A stretch of DNA of 15,875 nt, taken from assembly GCA_946482635.1 (NCBI GenBank), contig CAMLSG010000125.1, positions 1-15,875 on the forward strand. The letters are read 5' to 3'. Source of the stretch: an uncultured Duganella sp. Lineage in GTDB: Bacteria > Pseudomonadota > Gammaproteobacteria > Burkholderiales > Burkholderiaceae. Each line of letters begins with the position of its first letter. Position 1 is the first letter of the stretch. Under the pieces are notes generated by a model. That model saw nothing but the letters and a program-made list of their open reading frames with translations. It ran no database searches and was not told the origin of the DNA. Shown here piece by piece: positions 7,023-15,875 of this stretch. The position numbers were made by a program, and so were the translations under genes.

Positions 7023-8105
7023 TTAACCCTTGCGTGCTTTGAGCAGCTTGATGATGGCCGGGGCGTACAGGTATTCCATCGCGCCGCAGAACAGGATGAT
7101 CAAGCCCTGGATGAAGATGAAGGTTTCGGTCGGGATGTTCGGTTTTTCCAGGGACAGGTCGAAGCCGCCCTGGGTCAAAGCGCCGAACAACACAGACGAC
7201 AGGAAGATGCCGACCGGATGCTGTCGGCCCATCAGTGCAATCGCGATGCCGACGAAGCCGGCGCCGCCCACGAAGTTCAGCGACAGGTAGTGGGTAGAAC
7301 CCATGATGGAATTGACCGCGCCGAGACCGGCCAGTGCGCCCGAGATCAGCATGACCAGGATGATCATGGCGCTGATCTTGACGCCGGCGTAGTGCGCGGC
7401 GTGCTGGTTCAGGCCCAGCGCGCGGATCTTGTAGCCCCAGGCCGAACGCCACATCACAACGCCGTAAATGACCAGCGCGATGATGGCGAAGAAGAAGCCG
7501 ATGTTGAGTGGGGTCTCGCCCAGGATCGGGAACCAGGCGTTCAGGCGCGGCATTTCAGCGGCGGCCGAGAACACGCGCGACGCGGTGTTCTGTTCGCCGG
7601 CCGGGATCAGGTACTTGACGATGATGAAGTTCATCAGCGAGGCGCAGATGAAGTTGAACATGATCGTGGTGACGACGATGTGCGAGCCGCGCTTGGCCTG
7701 CAGGTAGCCGGGAATGAAGGCCCACAGCGCGCCGAACAGGGCGGCGCCGATGATGCCTGCCGGGATCAGCAAGTACCATGGCAGGGTTGCGTCAAAGGCC
7801 AGCATGGCCAGCGTCACACCAAGGCCGCCGAAATACATCTGGCCTTCGGCGCCGATGTTGAACAGGCCGGCCTGCATCGCGATCGACACGGCCAGGCCGG
7901 TGAACACCAGGGTGGAGGCGTAGAACAGCGTGTAGCTCAAGCCTTCCGGGTTGATGATGGCGCTGTTGATCAGGATCTGCATCGACTCCAGCGGATCTTC
8001 GCCCATCAGGTGGATCGCAAGCGCGGCCACCAGCATGGCAGACAGCAGGTTCAGGATGGGCAGGACAAAGCCGGTTGCCCAGCGTGGCATATCGTTCGTG
8101 GTCAT
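7023..8105 (-). CDS. BMP-type (nucleoside) ABC transporter permease, first subunit
   Basis: This is a 360-residue membrane protein, longer than its partner, with an N-terminal helix at about residues 13-33. The BPD_transp_2 motif AGLFNIGAEGQM lies at residues 79-90, the typical form for the NupP/YufP class. Further hydrophobic segments are seen around MLAFDATLPWYLLIPAGIIG, FFFAIIALVIYGVVMW and IILVMLISGALAGLG. ATG 8105 lies 2 bases after the ATPase stop (TGA at 8108-8110), and the next permease starts 4 bases after its stop, so the three genes are almost certainly co-translated. It builds the translocation pathway in the inner membrane together with the 6047-7018 product. The substrate is inferred from the binding protein, not visible in the permease itself. 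Confidence 0.88.
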   Translation of the reverse strand: MTTNDMPRWATGFVLPILNLLSAMLVAALAIHLMGEDPLESMQILINSAIINPEGLSYTLFYASTLVFTGLAVSIAMQAGLFNIGAEGQMYFGGLGVTLAMLAFDATLPWYLLIPAGIIGAALFGALWAFIPGYLQAKRGSHIVVTTIMFNFICASLMNFIIVKYLIPAGEQNTASRVFSAAAEMPRLNAWFPILGETPLNIGFFFAIIALVIYGVVMWRSAWGYKIRALGLNQHAAHYAGVKISAMIILVMLISGALAGLGAVNSIMGSTHYLSLNFVGGAGFVGIAIALMGRQHPVGIFLSSVLFGALTQGGFDLSLEKPNIPTETFIFIQGLIILFCGAMEYLYAPAIIKLLKARKG

Positions 8106-8107
8106 GG

Positions 8108-9637
<1,530 letters not shown>

Positions 9638-9661
9638 AAGGATTTTCGGTCTTATTTACTG

Positions 9662-9697
9662 AAAAACGCGCCGGACGGGCATTCCCGTCGGCGCGTT
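9662..9697 (-). terminator. Intra-operon terminator / attenuator hairpin after the binding protein gene
   Basis: On the minus strand 14 bases (plus 9684-9697) pair with 15 bases (plus 9665-9679) around a 4-base loop, with one unpaired base in the stem. The stem is GC-rich and runs straight into TTTTT (plus 9662-9666). It begins 20 bases after the binding protein stop and ends 25 bases before the ATPase start. As a leaky terminator or 3' stabilising stem it would leave the binding protein transcript more abundant than that of the membrane components, which is common in ABC importer operons. Confidence 0.72.
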
Positions 9698-9717
9698 CTC
9701 TTTATTGGAACTACTGG

Positions 9718-10716
<999 letters not shown>

Positions 10717-11108
10717 GTAAGGGCTCCGTCGAAGTTCGTTATTGTATATTTTTATGGAGTGCCTCGTTCCGCTTTTTCGCGGCAATCCCTGCCACGGCAC
10801 CTTGTAGCTTGCCAACAACGCACAAATGCAAATTTTGTACATGTACCCTTGATTAATTCTTGGGCACGTAATCAAACTGCAATCACTTGTTCCTGCAGTC
10901 GAATCCGCTTCTCACGGCATGGATTCGTGGCTCACTACTATGCAGCAGGCGCTATATGTATGGCAAATACGTTTTTGCTTACTTATTTATATGCAAGTCA
11001 ACTAAATAAGGGGTTTCTCGTAAGTAAGAGAGGGCATTTGCTTTCGTGTTAGGATTCGCGCCATTGCAACATTACGTTACTTTTCTTTTAAAGATTGGAA
11101 CATCGGGT
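10717..11108. promoter_or_regulatory. Divergent intergenic region with several inverted repeats
   Basis: These 392 bases are clearly AT-richer than the flanking genes and separate the importer operon (leftward) from the TonB receptor (rightward), so both promoters must be here. Visible structures are a perfect palindrome GTACATGTAC (10837-10846), TTGATTA (10849-10855) repeated inverted as TAATCAA (10869-10875) with half-site centres 20 bases apart, CTTATTTA (10982-10989) with TAAATAAG (11003-11010), and CTTACTTA (10978-10985) with TAAGTAAG (11021-11028). The last two share their left arm and exclude each other. Any could be an operator. No -35/-10 pair convinced me on either strand, and no known riboswitch fold was recognised. 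Confidence 0.5.
10837..10846. promoter_or_regulatory. Palindrome GTACATGTAC, possible operator
   Basis: This is a perfect 10-base palindrome about 120 bases upstream of the binding protein start and 3 bases from the TTGATTA/TAATCAA inverted repeat. The two together make a compact candidate operator zone at 10837-10875. A regulator cannot be named from sequence. Confidence 0.3.
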
Positions 11109-13358
11109 ATGGATAAACGCCTCAAGCACTCCCTGATTGCACTGGCCGTGGCCGGCGCATTTCCCCTTCACGGCGCGATCGCGCAAGAAGCCACTACCAC
11201 CACCGAAGAAGTGAAAAAGCCGGGCCAGCTGGAGACCGTGATCGTTACGGCACAGCGCCGCGCTGAAAACATCAAGGACGTGCCGATGGCAATCGCCACC
11301 CTGAAGGGCGAGAAGCTGGACGTGCTGACCTCCGGCGGCCAGGATATCCGTTTCCTGAACGGCCGTTCGCCATCCGTTTCCGTTGAGTCCGACTACGGCC
11401 GCACTTTCCCTCGTTTCTATATCCGTGGCCTGGGCAACACCGACTTCGACCTGAACGCTTCCCAGCCGGTTGGCCTGGTGATGGACGACATCGTGCAGGA
11501 AAACCCGATGCTGAAGGGCTTCCCGGTGTTCGACGTGGACCAGGTGGAAGTGCTGCGCGGCCCGCAAGGCACCCTGTTCGGCCGTAACTCCCCAGCCGGC
11601 GTGATCAAGTTCGACTCCGCCAAGCCGGTGTTCCGCCAGGAAGGCTATGTTAACGTCGGTTTCGGCAAGGATCGCGTGCGCAACTATGAAGGCGCCTACA
11701 ACTTCCCGATCAACGACGTACTGGCCACCCGCATCTCGCTGCAATCGCAGCATCGTGGCGACCGTGTTCACAACGACCGTCCAGGCGCGCCAACCACCGA
11801 TTTCGAAGGCTACAAGGACAATGCGGGCCGTATCCAGTTCCTGCTGAAGCCTAACAAGGACTTCAGTGCGCTGCTGAACGTGCACGCCCGCGACATGGAC
11901 GGCAATGCCACCCTGTTCCGCGCCAATATCCTGAAGAAGGGCACCAATGAGCTGGTCGACAATTTCGACTACAAGTCCTACCCGACCGACGGCGGCAATG
12001 AGCAGCACCTGAAGAACAAGGGTGTGAACCTGCGCCTGCGCTGGGATACCCCTGGCCTGACCTTCCACTCGATTACCGGCTATGAAAAGCTGGAGTTCTA
12101 CAGCCGCGGCGACGTGGACGGCGGCTATGGCGCCTCCTTCCATCCGCCGATGGGCCCAGGCTTCATCCCGTTCCCGGTCGAGACCGCCGACCTGATTCCT
12201 GACCACAAGCAGCTGTCGCAGGAATTCCGCGTCGAGTCGAACAACAAGGGCCCGCTGCAGTGGATCGCCGGCGTGTTCTACTTCGACGAGCATATCCAGA
12301 TCGATTCGATCTCCTTCGATTCCTTCACCGCCGGCAATCCGCAGAACGCGGCTTACGCGACGCAGCAGCAGGACGCCAAGTCGTACGCGGCCTTCGGTAC
12401 CATCAACTACACCGTGAACGAGGCGTTCAAGCTGCGCGCCGGCCTGCGCTACACCAAGGACAAGAAGGACTTCGTCGCAACCCGTGTTGAGCCGCCTCAA
12501 TCGGCTTCCAATACCCTGAATAACACCTCGAACAATGTGAGCTGGGACCTGAGCGGTACCTACACGGTGGACAAGGATACCAACGTATTCGGCCGTATCG
12601 CCACCGGCTACCGCGCGCCTTCCATGCAGGGCCGCCTGTTCGACCTGACTTCCAAGCCATCGCAGGCCGATGCTGAAAAAGCGGTGTCTGTGGAATTCGG
12701 CGTGAAGCAGGACCTGTTCGACCGCCGTGCGCGCATGTCGGCCACCGTGTTCAACTACCGCATGAAGGACAAACAGCTGACCGCCGGTTCCGGCACCGTC
12801 AACATGAACCAGCTGATCAACGCCGACAAGGTGACCGGCCGCGGCGTGGAACTGGACCTGCAAGCCAACCTGAGCGACGCATGGGCCGTGACCTTCGGCA
12901 CCAGCTATAACGACACCGAGATCAAGGACCCGAACCTGTTCGTGCAGCCTTGCGGTGGCGGTTGCACCGTGCTGGATCCGACCACGGCGATCTCCGGCGG
13001 CACCGTTGCCCTCATCAACGGCAACCCGCTGCCGCGCGCGCCGAAGTGGCAGCATAACTTCACCTTGCGCTACAGCCAGCCGCTGGGCAATGGCGAGATC
13101 TACGCCTACACCGACTGGGCATACCGCACTTCGTACAACTTCTTCCTGTACGAAGCAGCCGAGTACAAGGCCAAGGAACTGCTGGAAGGCGGCCTGCGCG
13201 TGGGCTATCGCTGGAACGACGGCAAGTATGAGCTGGCAGCCTACGGCCGCAACATCACCAACCGTATCCAGGCGCTGGGCGCGATCGACTTCAACAACCT
13301 GACCGGTATCGTCAACGAACCTCGCACCTACGGCGTGCAGTTCAAGGCGAACTTCTGA
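11109..13358 (+). CDS. TonB-dependent outer membrane receptor
   Basis: This is a 749-residue protein. ATG 11109 is used because a signal peptide follows (MDKRLKHSLIALAVAGAFPLHGAIA, cut near residue 25); the frame opens earlier at 11046 but that part is not signal-like. The ribosome site is weak (GGAA, 11097-11100). A TonB-box region ETVIVTAQRR (42-51) leads into the plug domain (DVPMAIATL, YIRGLGNTDFDL, VEVLRGPQGTLFGRNSPAGVI). A 22-strand-type barrel follows, with the TonB-receptor C-terminal pattern GRNITNR...TYGVQFKANF ending in Phe. It would take up a substrate across the outer membrane using TonB-ExbBD energy. The substrate is not readable. The plug pattern RNSPAGVI is typical of the receptors with broad organic-substrate roles in oligotrophs rather than classical siderophore receptors. 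The only two cysteines form CGGGC (C615, C619) in a probable surface loop. C-ending codons dominate, which fits high expression. Its divergent placement suggests co-regulation with the BMP importer. Confidence 0.93.
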   Translation: MDKRLKHSLIALAVAGAFPLHGAIAQEATTTTEEVKKPGQLETVIVTAQRRAENIKDVPMAIATLKGEKLDVLTSGGQDIRFLNGRSPSVSVESDYGRTFPRFYIRGLGNTDFDLNASQPVGLVMDDIVQENPMLKGFPVFDVDQVEVLRGPQGTLFGRNSPAGVIKFDSAKPVFRQEGYVNVGFGKDRVRNYEGAYNFPINDVLATRISLQSQHRGDRVHNDRPGAPTTDFEGYKDNAGRIQFLLKPNKDFSALLNVHARDMDGNATLFRANILKKGTNELVDNFDYKSYPTDGGNEQHLKNKGVNLRLRWDTPGLTFHSITGYEKLEFYSRGDVDGGYGASFHPPMGPGFIPFPVETADLIPDHKQLSQEFRVESNNKGPLQWIAGVFYFDEHIQIDSISFDSFTAGNPQNAAYATQQQDAKSYAAFGTINYTVNEAFKLRAGLRYTKDKKDFVATRVEPPQSASNTLNNTSNNVSWDLSGTYTVDKDTNVFGRIATGYRAPSMQGRLFDLTSKPSQADAEKAVSVEFGVKQDLFDRRARMSATVFNYRMKDKQLTAGSGTVNMNQLINADKVTGRGVELDLQANLSDAWAVTFGTSYNDTEIKDPNLFVQPCGGGCTVLDPTTAISGGTVALINGNPLPRAPKWQHNFTLRYSQPLGNGEIYAYTDWAYRTSYNFFLYEAAEYKAKELLEGGLRVGYRWNDGKYELAAYGRNITNRIQALGAIDFNNLTGIVNEPRTYGVQFKANF

Positions 13359-13379
13359 TCGGCTGATCGGCCTCGCAAG

Positions 13380-13407
13380 ACGCGCACTTCGGTGCGCGTT
13401 TTTTTTT
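13380..13407 (+). terminator. Rho-independent terminator of the TonB receptor gene
   Basis: CGCGCAC (13381-13387) pairs with GTGCGCG (13392-13398) around a TTCG tetraloop, with one extra A-T pair at the base, followed by nine T (13399-13407). It lies 21 bases after the receptor stop and is a textbook intrinsic terminator. It isolates the receptor from the DUF969 operon. Confidence 0.93.
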
Positions 13408-13438
13408 GTATCATGGTGCCTTCCTTGGGGGAGGGGAG

Positions 13439-14134
13439 ATGCAAACTGCTGTCAATATGTGGCCGCTGCTTGGCGTGGCCGTGATCGTGCTTGGATTCCT
13501 GCTGCGGCTGCACCCGGTGCTGGTAGTTGTCGCGGCTTGCTTCACCACTGGCTTCGCCGCGTTCATGCCGGTCGAGGCGCTGCTTGCCTCGCTCGGCACA
13601 GCGTTCGTCAAGACGCGGAACCTGCCGATGATTTACCTGTTGCCGCTGGCAGCGATCGGCTTGCTGGAGCGCTTCGGCTTGCGCGAGCATGCGCAGGCGG
13701 CTGTGGCGCGCATGCGTTCGGCGACGGCAGGCCGCTTGCTGATCGTTTATCTCGCGGTTCGCGAGCTTTCTGCCGCAGTGGGCCTGACTTCGCTGGGTGG
13801 CCATCCGAACATGGTGCGGCCGGTTGTGGCGCCGATGGCGGAAGGGGCTGCGCAACACCGCAATCCTGAACTCAGCGACGACCAACGCCAGCGGGTTCGC
13901 GCCATGGCTGCCGCCACCGACAACATCGGCCTGTTCTTTGGCGAAGATATCTTTGTCGCCTTTGGCGCCATTGTCCTGATGCAGACCGTGCTGCGCGCGG
14001 AGGGTATTGAAGTCGATCCGCTGCATATGGCGCTGTGGGGCATTCCGACGGCGATCAGCGCCTTCATCATCCATGCGTGGCGGCTGCACCGGCTGGATCG
14101 CTACCTGGTGCCAGCAGGCGGAGGCCGTGCATGA
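13439..14134 (+). CDS. DUF969 membrane protein, putative 5-oxoproline transporter subunit
   Basis: This is a 231-residue membrane protein. ATG 13439 is preceded by GGAGG (13430-13434, short 4-base spacing); a TTG-start extension to 13406 would begin inside the terminator T-run and is rejected. About six hydrophobic segments are seen, the first two at residues 7-46. The conserved DUF969 block LGGHPNMVRPVVAPMAE and the later block DNIGLFFGEDIFVAFGAI are both present. Between them is a hydrophilic loop (QHRNPELSDDQRQR). DUF969 and DUF979 proteins are found together next to pyroglutamyl-peptidase and have been annotated as paired subunits of a 5-oxoproline (pyroglutamate) permease. I rely on that family knowledge, as no substrate residue can be read here. 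It is the first gene of a three-gene operon and overlaps the next by four bases. Confidence 0.85.
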   Translation: MQTAVNMWPLLGVAVIVLGFLLRLHPVLVVVAACFTTGFAAFMPVEALLASLGTAFVKTRNLPMIYLLPLAAIGLLERFGLREHAQAAVARMRSATAGRLLIVYLAVRELSAAVGLTSLGGHPNMVRPVVAPMAEGAAQHRNPELSDDQRQRVRAMAAATDNIGLFFGEDIFVAFGAIVLMQTVLRAEGIEVDPLHMALWGIPTAISAFIIHAWRLHRLDRYLVPAGGGRA

Positions 14135-15081
14135 TCATCCGCGTCGAATACTTCTATTATTTGCTGGGCATCTTGCTGGCATTGGTCGCCCTGATGTCCT
14201 TTGGCGACCGCACCAATCCACGCCGATGGACTACGGGCCTGTTCTGGGCGCTTTACGCCATGGTCTACCTGGTTGGCGAGCGCCTGCCTCCGGCGATGGT
14301 GGGGCTGGCGATGATCGTGATGGCGCTGCTGGCCGGTTTCGGTGGCGTCAAGAGCGGAAAGCCCGACGTGTTGCCCGATGACGCGCGCCGCACAAGTGCC
14401 GCGCGGCTTGGCCACAGGCTGTTCGTTCCGGCCCTGGTGATACCGGCGGTGACGATGGCCGGCTCCACGCTGCTCAAAGATGTACGCTTTGGCGAGCTGT
14501 TTGTGCTGGACCAGAAACACCTGACGCTGGTCAGCCTTGGCTGCGCGGCAGTGGTCGCCGTTGGTGTCGCCTGCTGGATGACGCGTTCCACGCCGCTGCA
14601 GGCCGGCCGCGAATCGAGGCGCCTGATTGATGCCATGAGCTGGATGATTGTGCTGCCTCATATGCTTGCCGTGCTTGGGCTGTTGTTCAGCGAGGCAGGC
14701 GTGGGCAAGGCGGTGGCGCAAGTGACGACAACTTATATCGGCCTGGATTCGAAGCTGGTTGCCGTGGCGGTGTATTGTGTCGGCATGGCGCTGTTCACCA
14801 TTGTGATGGGCAATGGCTTTGCCGCCTTCCCGGTGATGGCGGGCGGTGTTGGCGTGCCGGTGCTGGTGGCTAAATTTGGCGGCAACCCCGCTGTGATGGC
14901 GGCGATTGGCATGTTCAGCGCTTACTGCGGAACGCTGATGACGCCGATGGCGGCGAACTTCAACATCATTCCGACTGCGCTGCTCGACCTGACGGACCGT
15001 AATGCCGTGATCAAGGCGCAGGTGCCGACGGCCTTGCCGCTGCTGGGCGCAAATATCATTCTGCTGTACTTCTTGCTATGA
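14131..15081 (+). CDS. DUF979 membrane protein, putative 5-oxoproline transporter subunit
   Basis: This is a 316-residue membrane protein. ATG 14131 overlaps the upstream stop as ATGA (14131-14134); the frame extends back to 14035 but that is inside the DUF969 gene. About eight to nine hydrophobic segments are visible, starting with [15 protein letters not shown] (residues 8-22). A charged cytoplasmic-looking stretch follows the third segment ([20 protein letters not shown]). Conserved features near the C-terminus are [39 protein letters not shown] and [16 protein letters not shown], which resemble the re-entrant Gly/Asn/Pro motifs of ion-coupled secondary transporters. It is thought to work with the DUF969 protein. 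It overlaps pcp by four bases (ATGA at 15078-15081), so all three are translationally coupled. Confidence 0.85.
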   Translation: MIIRVEYFYYLLGILLALVALMSFGDRTNPRRWTTGLFWALYAMVYLVGERLPPAMVGLAMIVMALLAGFGGVKSGKPDVLPDDARRTSAARLGHRLFVPALVIPAVTMAGSTLLKDVRFGELFVLDQKHLTLVSLGCAAVVAVGVACWMTRSTPLQAGRESRRLIDAMSWMIVLPHMLAVLGLLFSEAGVGKAVAQVTTTYIGLDSKLVAVAVYCVGMALFTIVMGNGFAAFPVMAGGVGVPVLVAKFGGNPAVMAAIGMFSAYCGTLMTPMAANFNIIPTALLDLTDRNAVIKAQVPTALPLLGANIILLYFLL

Positions 15082-15722
15082 AAACTGTTCTGCTGACGGG
15101 CTTCGAGCCATTTAATAAAGAGCCTATCAACCCGGCGTGGGAAACCGTGCGGGCGCTGGATGGTTGGGGCGAGGTCGGATTTCGCGTCGTGGCGCGCCAG
15201 CTGCCGTGCGTGTTTGGCGATGCGAATGCGGCCATGGCGGCGCTGATCGATGAGTTGCAGCCGGCGCTGGTGATTGCGGTTGGCCAGGCTGGCGGTCGGG
15301 TGGACTTGTCGGTTGAGCGGGTGGCGATCAATGTGGACGATGCGCCGATCAAGGACAACGCGGAGCGGCAGTTGGTGGATGAGCCCATTGTGCGGGGTGG
15401 GCCGGCAGCGTATTTTTCCACATTGCCGATCAAGGCAATTGTGGCGGCGTTGCGGGCGGCTGGCTTGCCGGCGTCGGTGTCGCAGACTGCGGGAACCTTT
15501 GTTTGCAATCATGTGTTCTACGGATTGATGCACGTGGTGGCGGGCCGTGATGATGTGAAGGCTGGCTTCATCCACATTCCGTATTTGCCGGAACAGGCAG
15601 CGCGTCATCCGGGCGCGGCAAGCATGTCGCTGGAGCAGATGATTGAAGGAATTCGTGTTGCGATCCGTACCGCGCTGGCTTCGGATCGCGATGCGGTTGC
15701 GGCTGGTGGTGCTACGCACTAA
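15078..15722 (+). CDS. pcp: Pyroglutamyl-peptidase I (pyrrolidone-carboxylate peptidase)
   Basis: This 214-residue protein has the usual length for the C15 peptidase family. It removes N-terminal pyroglutamate (5-oxoproline) from peptides in the cytoplasm. The catalytic triad is visible: E80 ([12 protein letters not shown]), C143 ([14 protein letters not shown]) and H166 ([10 protein letters not shown]). The N-terminal family signature [17 protein letters not shown] is intact. ATG 15078 overlaps the DUF979 stop. Placement directly behind the DUF969/DUF979 pair suggests that pyroglutamate or pyroglutamyl peptides moved by that transporter are linked to this enzyme. TTG leucine codons and G-rich codons are more frequent here than in the TonB receptor gene, giving a G-over-C skew on this strand. 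The stop TAA (15720-15722) reaches two bases into the left arm of a long inverted repeat. Confidence 0.95.
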   Translation: MKTVLLTGFEPFNKEPINPAWETVRALDGWGEVGFRVVARQLPCVFGDANAAMAALIDELQPALVIAVGQAGGRVDLSVERVAINVDDAPIKDNAERQLVDEPIVRGGPAAYFSTLPIKAIVAALRAAGLPASVSQTAGTFVCNHVFYGLMHVVAGRDDVKAGFIHIPYLPEQAARHPGAASMSLEQMIEGIRVAIRTALASDRDAVAAGGATH

Positions 15723-15806
15723 AACCGGTAAACCAGTGTCAGACCCAAGGGGTCTGACACTGTCTGCGCGCCGGCCGACGGGCCTAAGACCTGGTTTACC
15801 GGTTTT
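15721..15806. repeat. Nested inverted-repeat element (REP/MITE-like)
   Basis: A perfect 16-base outer inverted repeat, AAAACCGGTAAACCAG (15721-15736) and CTGGTTTACCGGTTTT (15791-15806), encloses an inner perfect 13-base stem (15734-15746 with 15750-15762). A small GGCC-GACG-GGCC hairpin lies at 15773-15784. The inner arm contains GTGTCAGACCC/GGGTCTGACAC. I recall similar GTCTGACAC-type hairpins scattered between genes in Oxalobacteraceae, but could not check this. It separates two convergent genes and may act as a bidirectional transcription end, although only the short GGTTTTC provides T residues. Confidence 0.8.
15734..15762. repeat. Inner hairpin of the nested repeat
   Basis: CAGTGTCAGACCC pairs perfectly with GGGTCTGACACTG around a 3-base AAG loop. 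Its left arm overlaps the outer inverted repeat by three bases, so the outer and inner stems cannot both form in full. No T-run follows on the plus strand, so it is not a standard intrinsic terminator. Confidence 0.8.
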
Positions 15807-15875
15807 CAGCGGCAGGCGGGCGCAGGATGTTGAGGAAGGCGCGCACGACGGGCGCATCGTCCAGCGTGGTGTAGG
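15796..15875 (-). CDS. C-terminal fragment of a convergent gene, possibly a LysR-type regulator
   Basis: On the minus strand the frame beginning at 15873 reads YTTLDDAPVVRAFLNILR, then PPAAENR and stop (TAA at plus 15796-15798). The codons are strongly GC-ending (CTG GAC GAT GCG CCC GTC GTG CGC GCC TTC CTC AAC ATC CTG), as in real genes of this genome. The helix-like ending resembles C-termini of LysR-family regulators, but 25 residues are too few to name it. The last codons lie in the right arm of the nested repeat. If it is LysR-type it could regulate the convergent pcp operon; this is conjecture. Confidence 0.45.
   Translation of the reverse strand, partial: YTTLDDAPVVRAFLNILRPPAAENR

Noticed and set aside
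10717..10875. N-terminal extension of the BMP-family binding protein
   Set aside because: The added 53 residues precede a typical signal peptide, have no ribosome site and are encoded by AT-rich sequence that carries the operator-like repeats.
10981..11092. Promoter for the TonB receptor (TTACTT/TAAATA or TTGCAA/TTTAAA)
   Set aside because: The first -35 matches poorly. The second pair has good spacing but would start transcription about ten bases before the ATG, leaving no ribosome site.
11088..13055. 655-codon open frame antisense to the TonB receptor
   Set aside because: The receptor has clear family motifs throughout. The antisense frame has no recognisable domain, is rich in His, Val, Gln and Gly, and is an artefact of the GC-rich codon pattern.
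15723..15806. attC site or integron-type recombination site
   Set aside because: The arms are perfect and palindromic without the conserved core sites of attC, and there is no integrase or cassette array nearby.

Overview
The window looks like chromosomal DNA of a GC-rich betaproteobacterium, most likely Oxalobacteraceae (Massilia/Duganella/Pseudoduganella type). This rests on codon usage, a PEP-CTERM protein, a TonB receptor in a heterotroph context, and a DUF969-DUF979-pcp operon. The assignment is inference from gene content only. No rRNA, tRNA, CRISPR array, insertion sequence or phage gene was seen.

Left part (1-3792, + strand): a tight operon of three exported hydrolases. They are a 5'-nucleotidase-type metallophosphatase (start cut off by the window edge), a double-HKD phospholipase D superfamily protein, and an S1/P1-type zinc nuclease that overlaps its neighbour by 4 bases. 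Together they look like a set for degrading extracellular nucleic acid and recovering phosphate and nucleosides. A small exported protein of unknown function (3855-4451) follows. It ends on the same four bases as a convergent orphan periplasmic solute-binding protein (4448-5350, -). A PEP-CTERM surface protein with an EF-hand-like loop (5497-6060, +) comes next, and its end overlaps the end of the following convergent operon.

Middle part (6047-10716, - strand): a complete BMP/PnrA-type ABC importer of the nucleoside-uptake kind. Its genes in transcription order are binding protein, double-domain ATPase, permease, permease. A terminator-like hairpin lies between the binding protein gene and the ATPase gene and probably makes the binding protein more abundant. 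A 392-base, AT-richer divergent intergenic region with several inverted repeats separates this operon from a large TonB-dependent receptor (11109-13358, +), which ends at a strong terminator.

Right part (13439-15722, + strand): DUF969 protein, DUF979 protein and pyroglutamyl-peptidase I, joined by two 4-base start/stop overlaps. This is the arrangement expected for pyroglutamyl-peptide processing and 5-oxoproline transport. It ends at a nested inverted-repeat element (15721-15806). The stop codons of pcp and of a convergent gene fragment at the window edge both lie in the arms of that element.

Taken together, the left and middle parts could form one functional chain: polymer breakdown outside the cytoplasm (nuclease, possible exonuclease, 5'-nucleotidase), then possible outer-membrane uptake (TonB receptor), then inner-membrane import (BMP ABC transporter). 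This linkage is inference from proximity and family knowledge.
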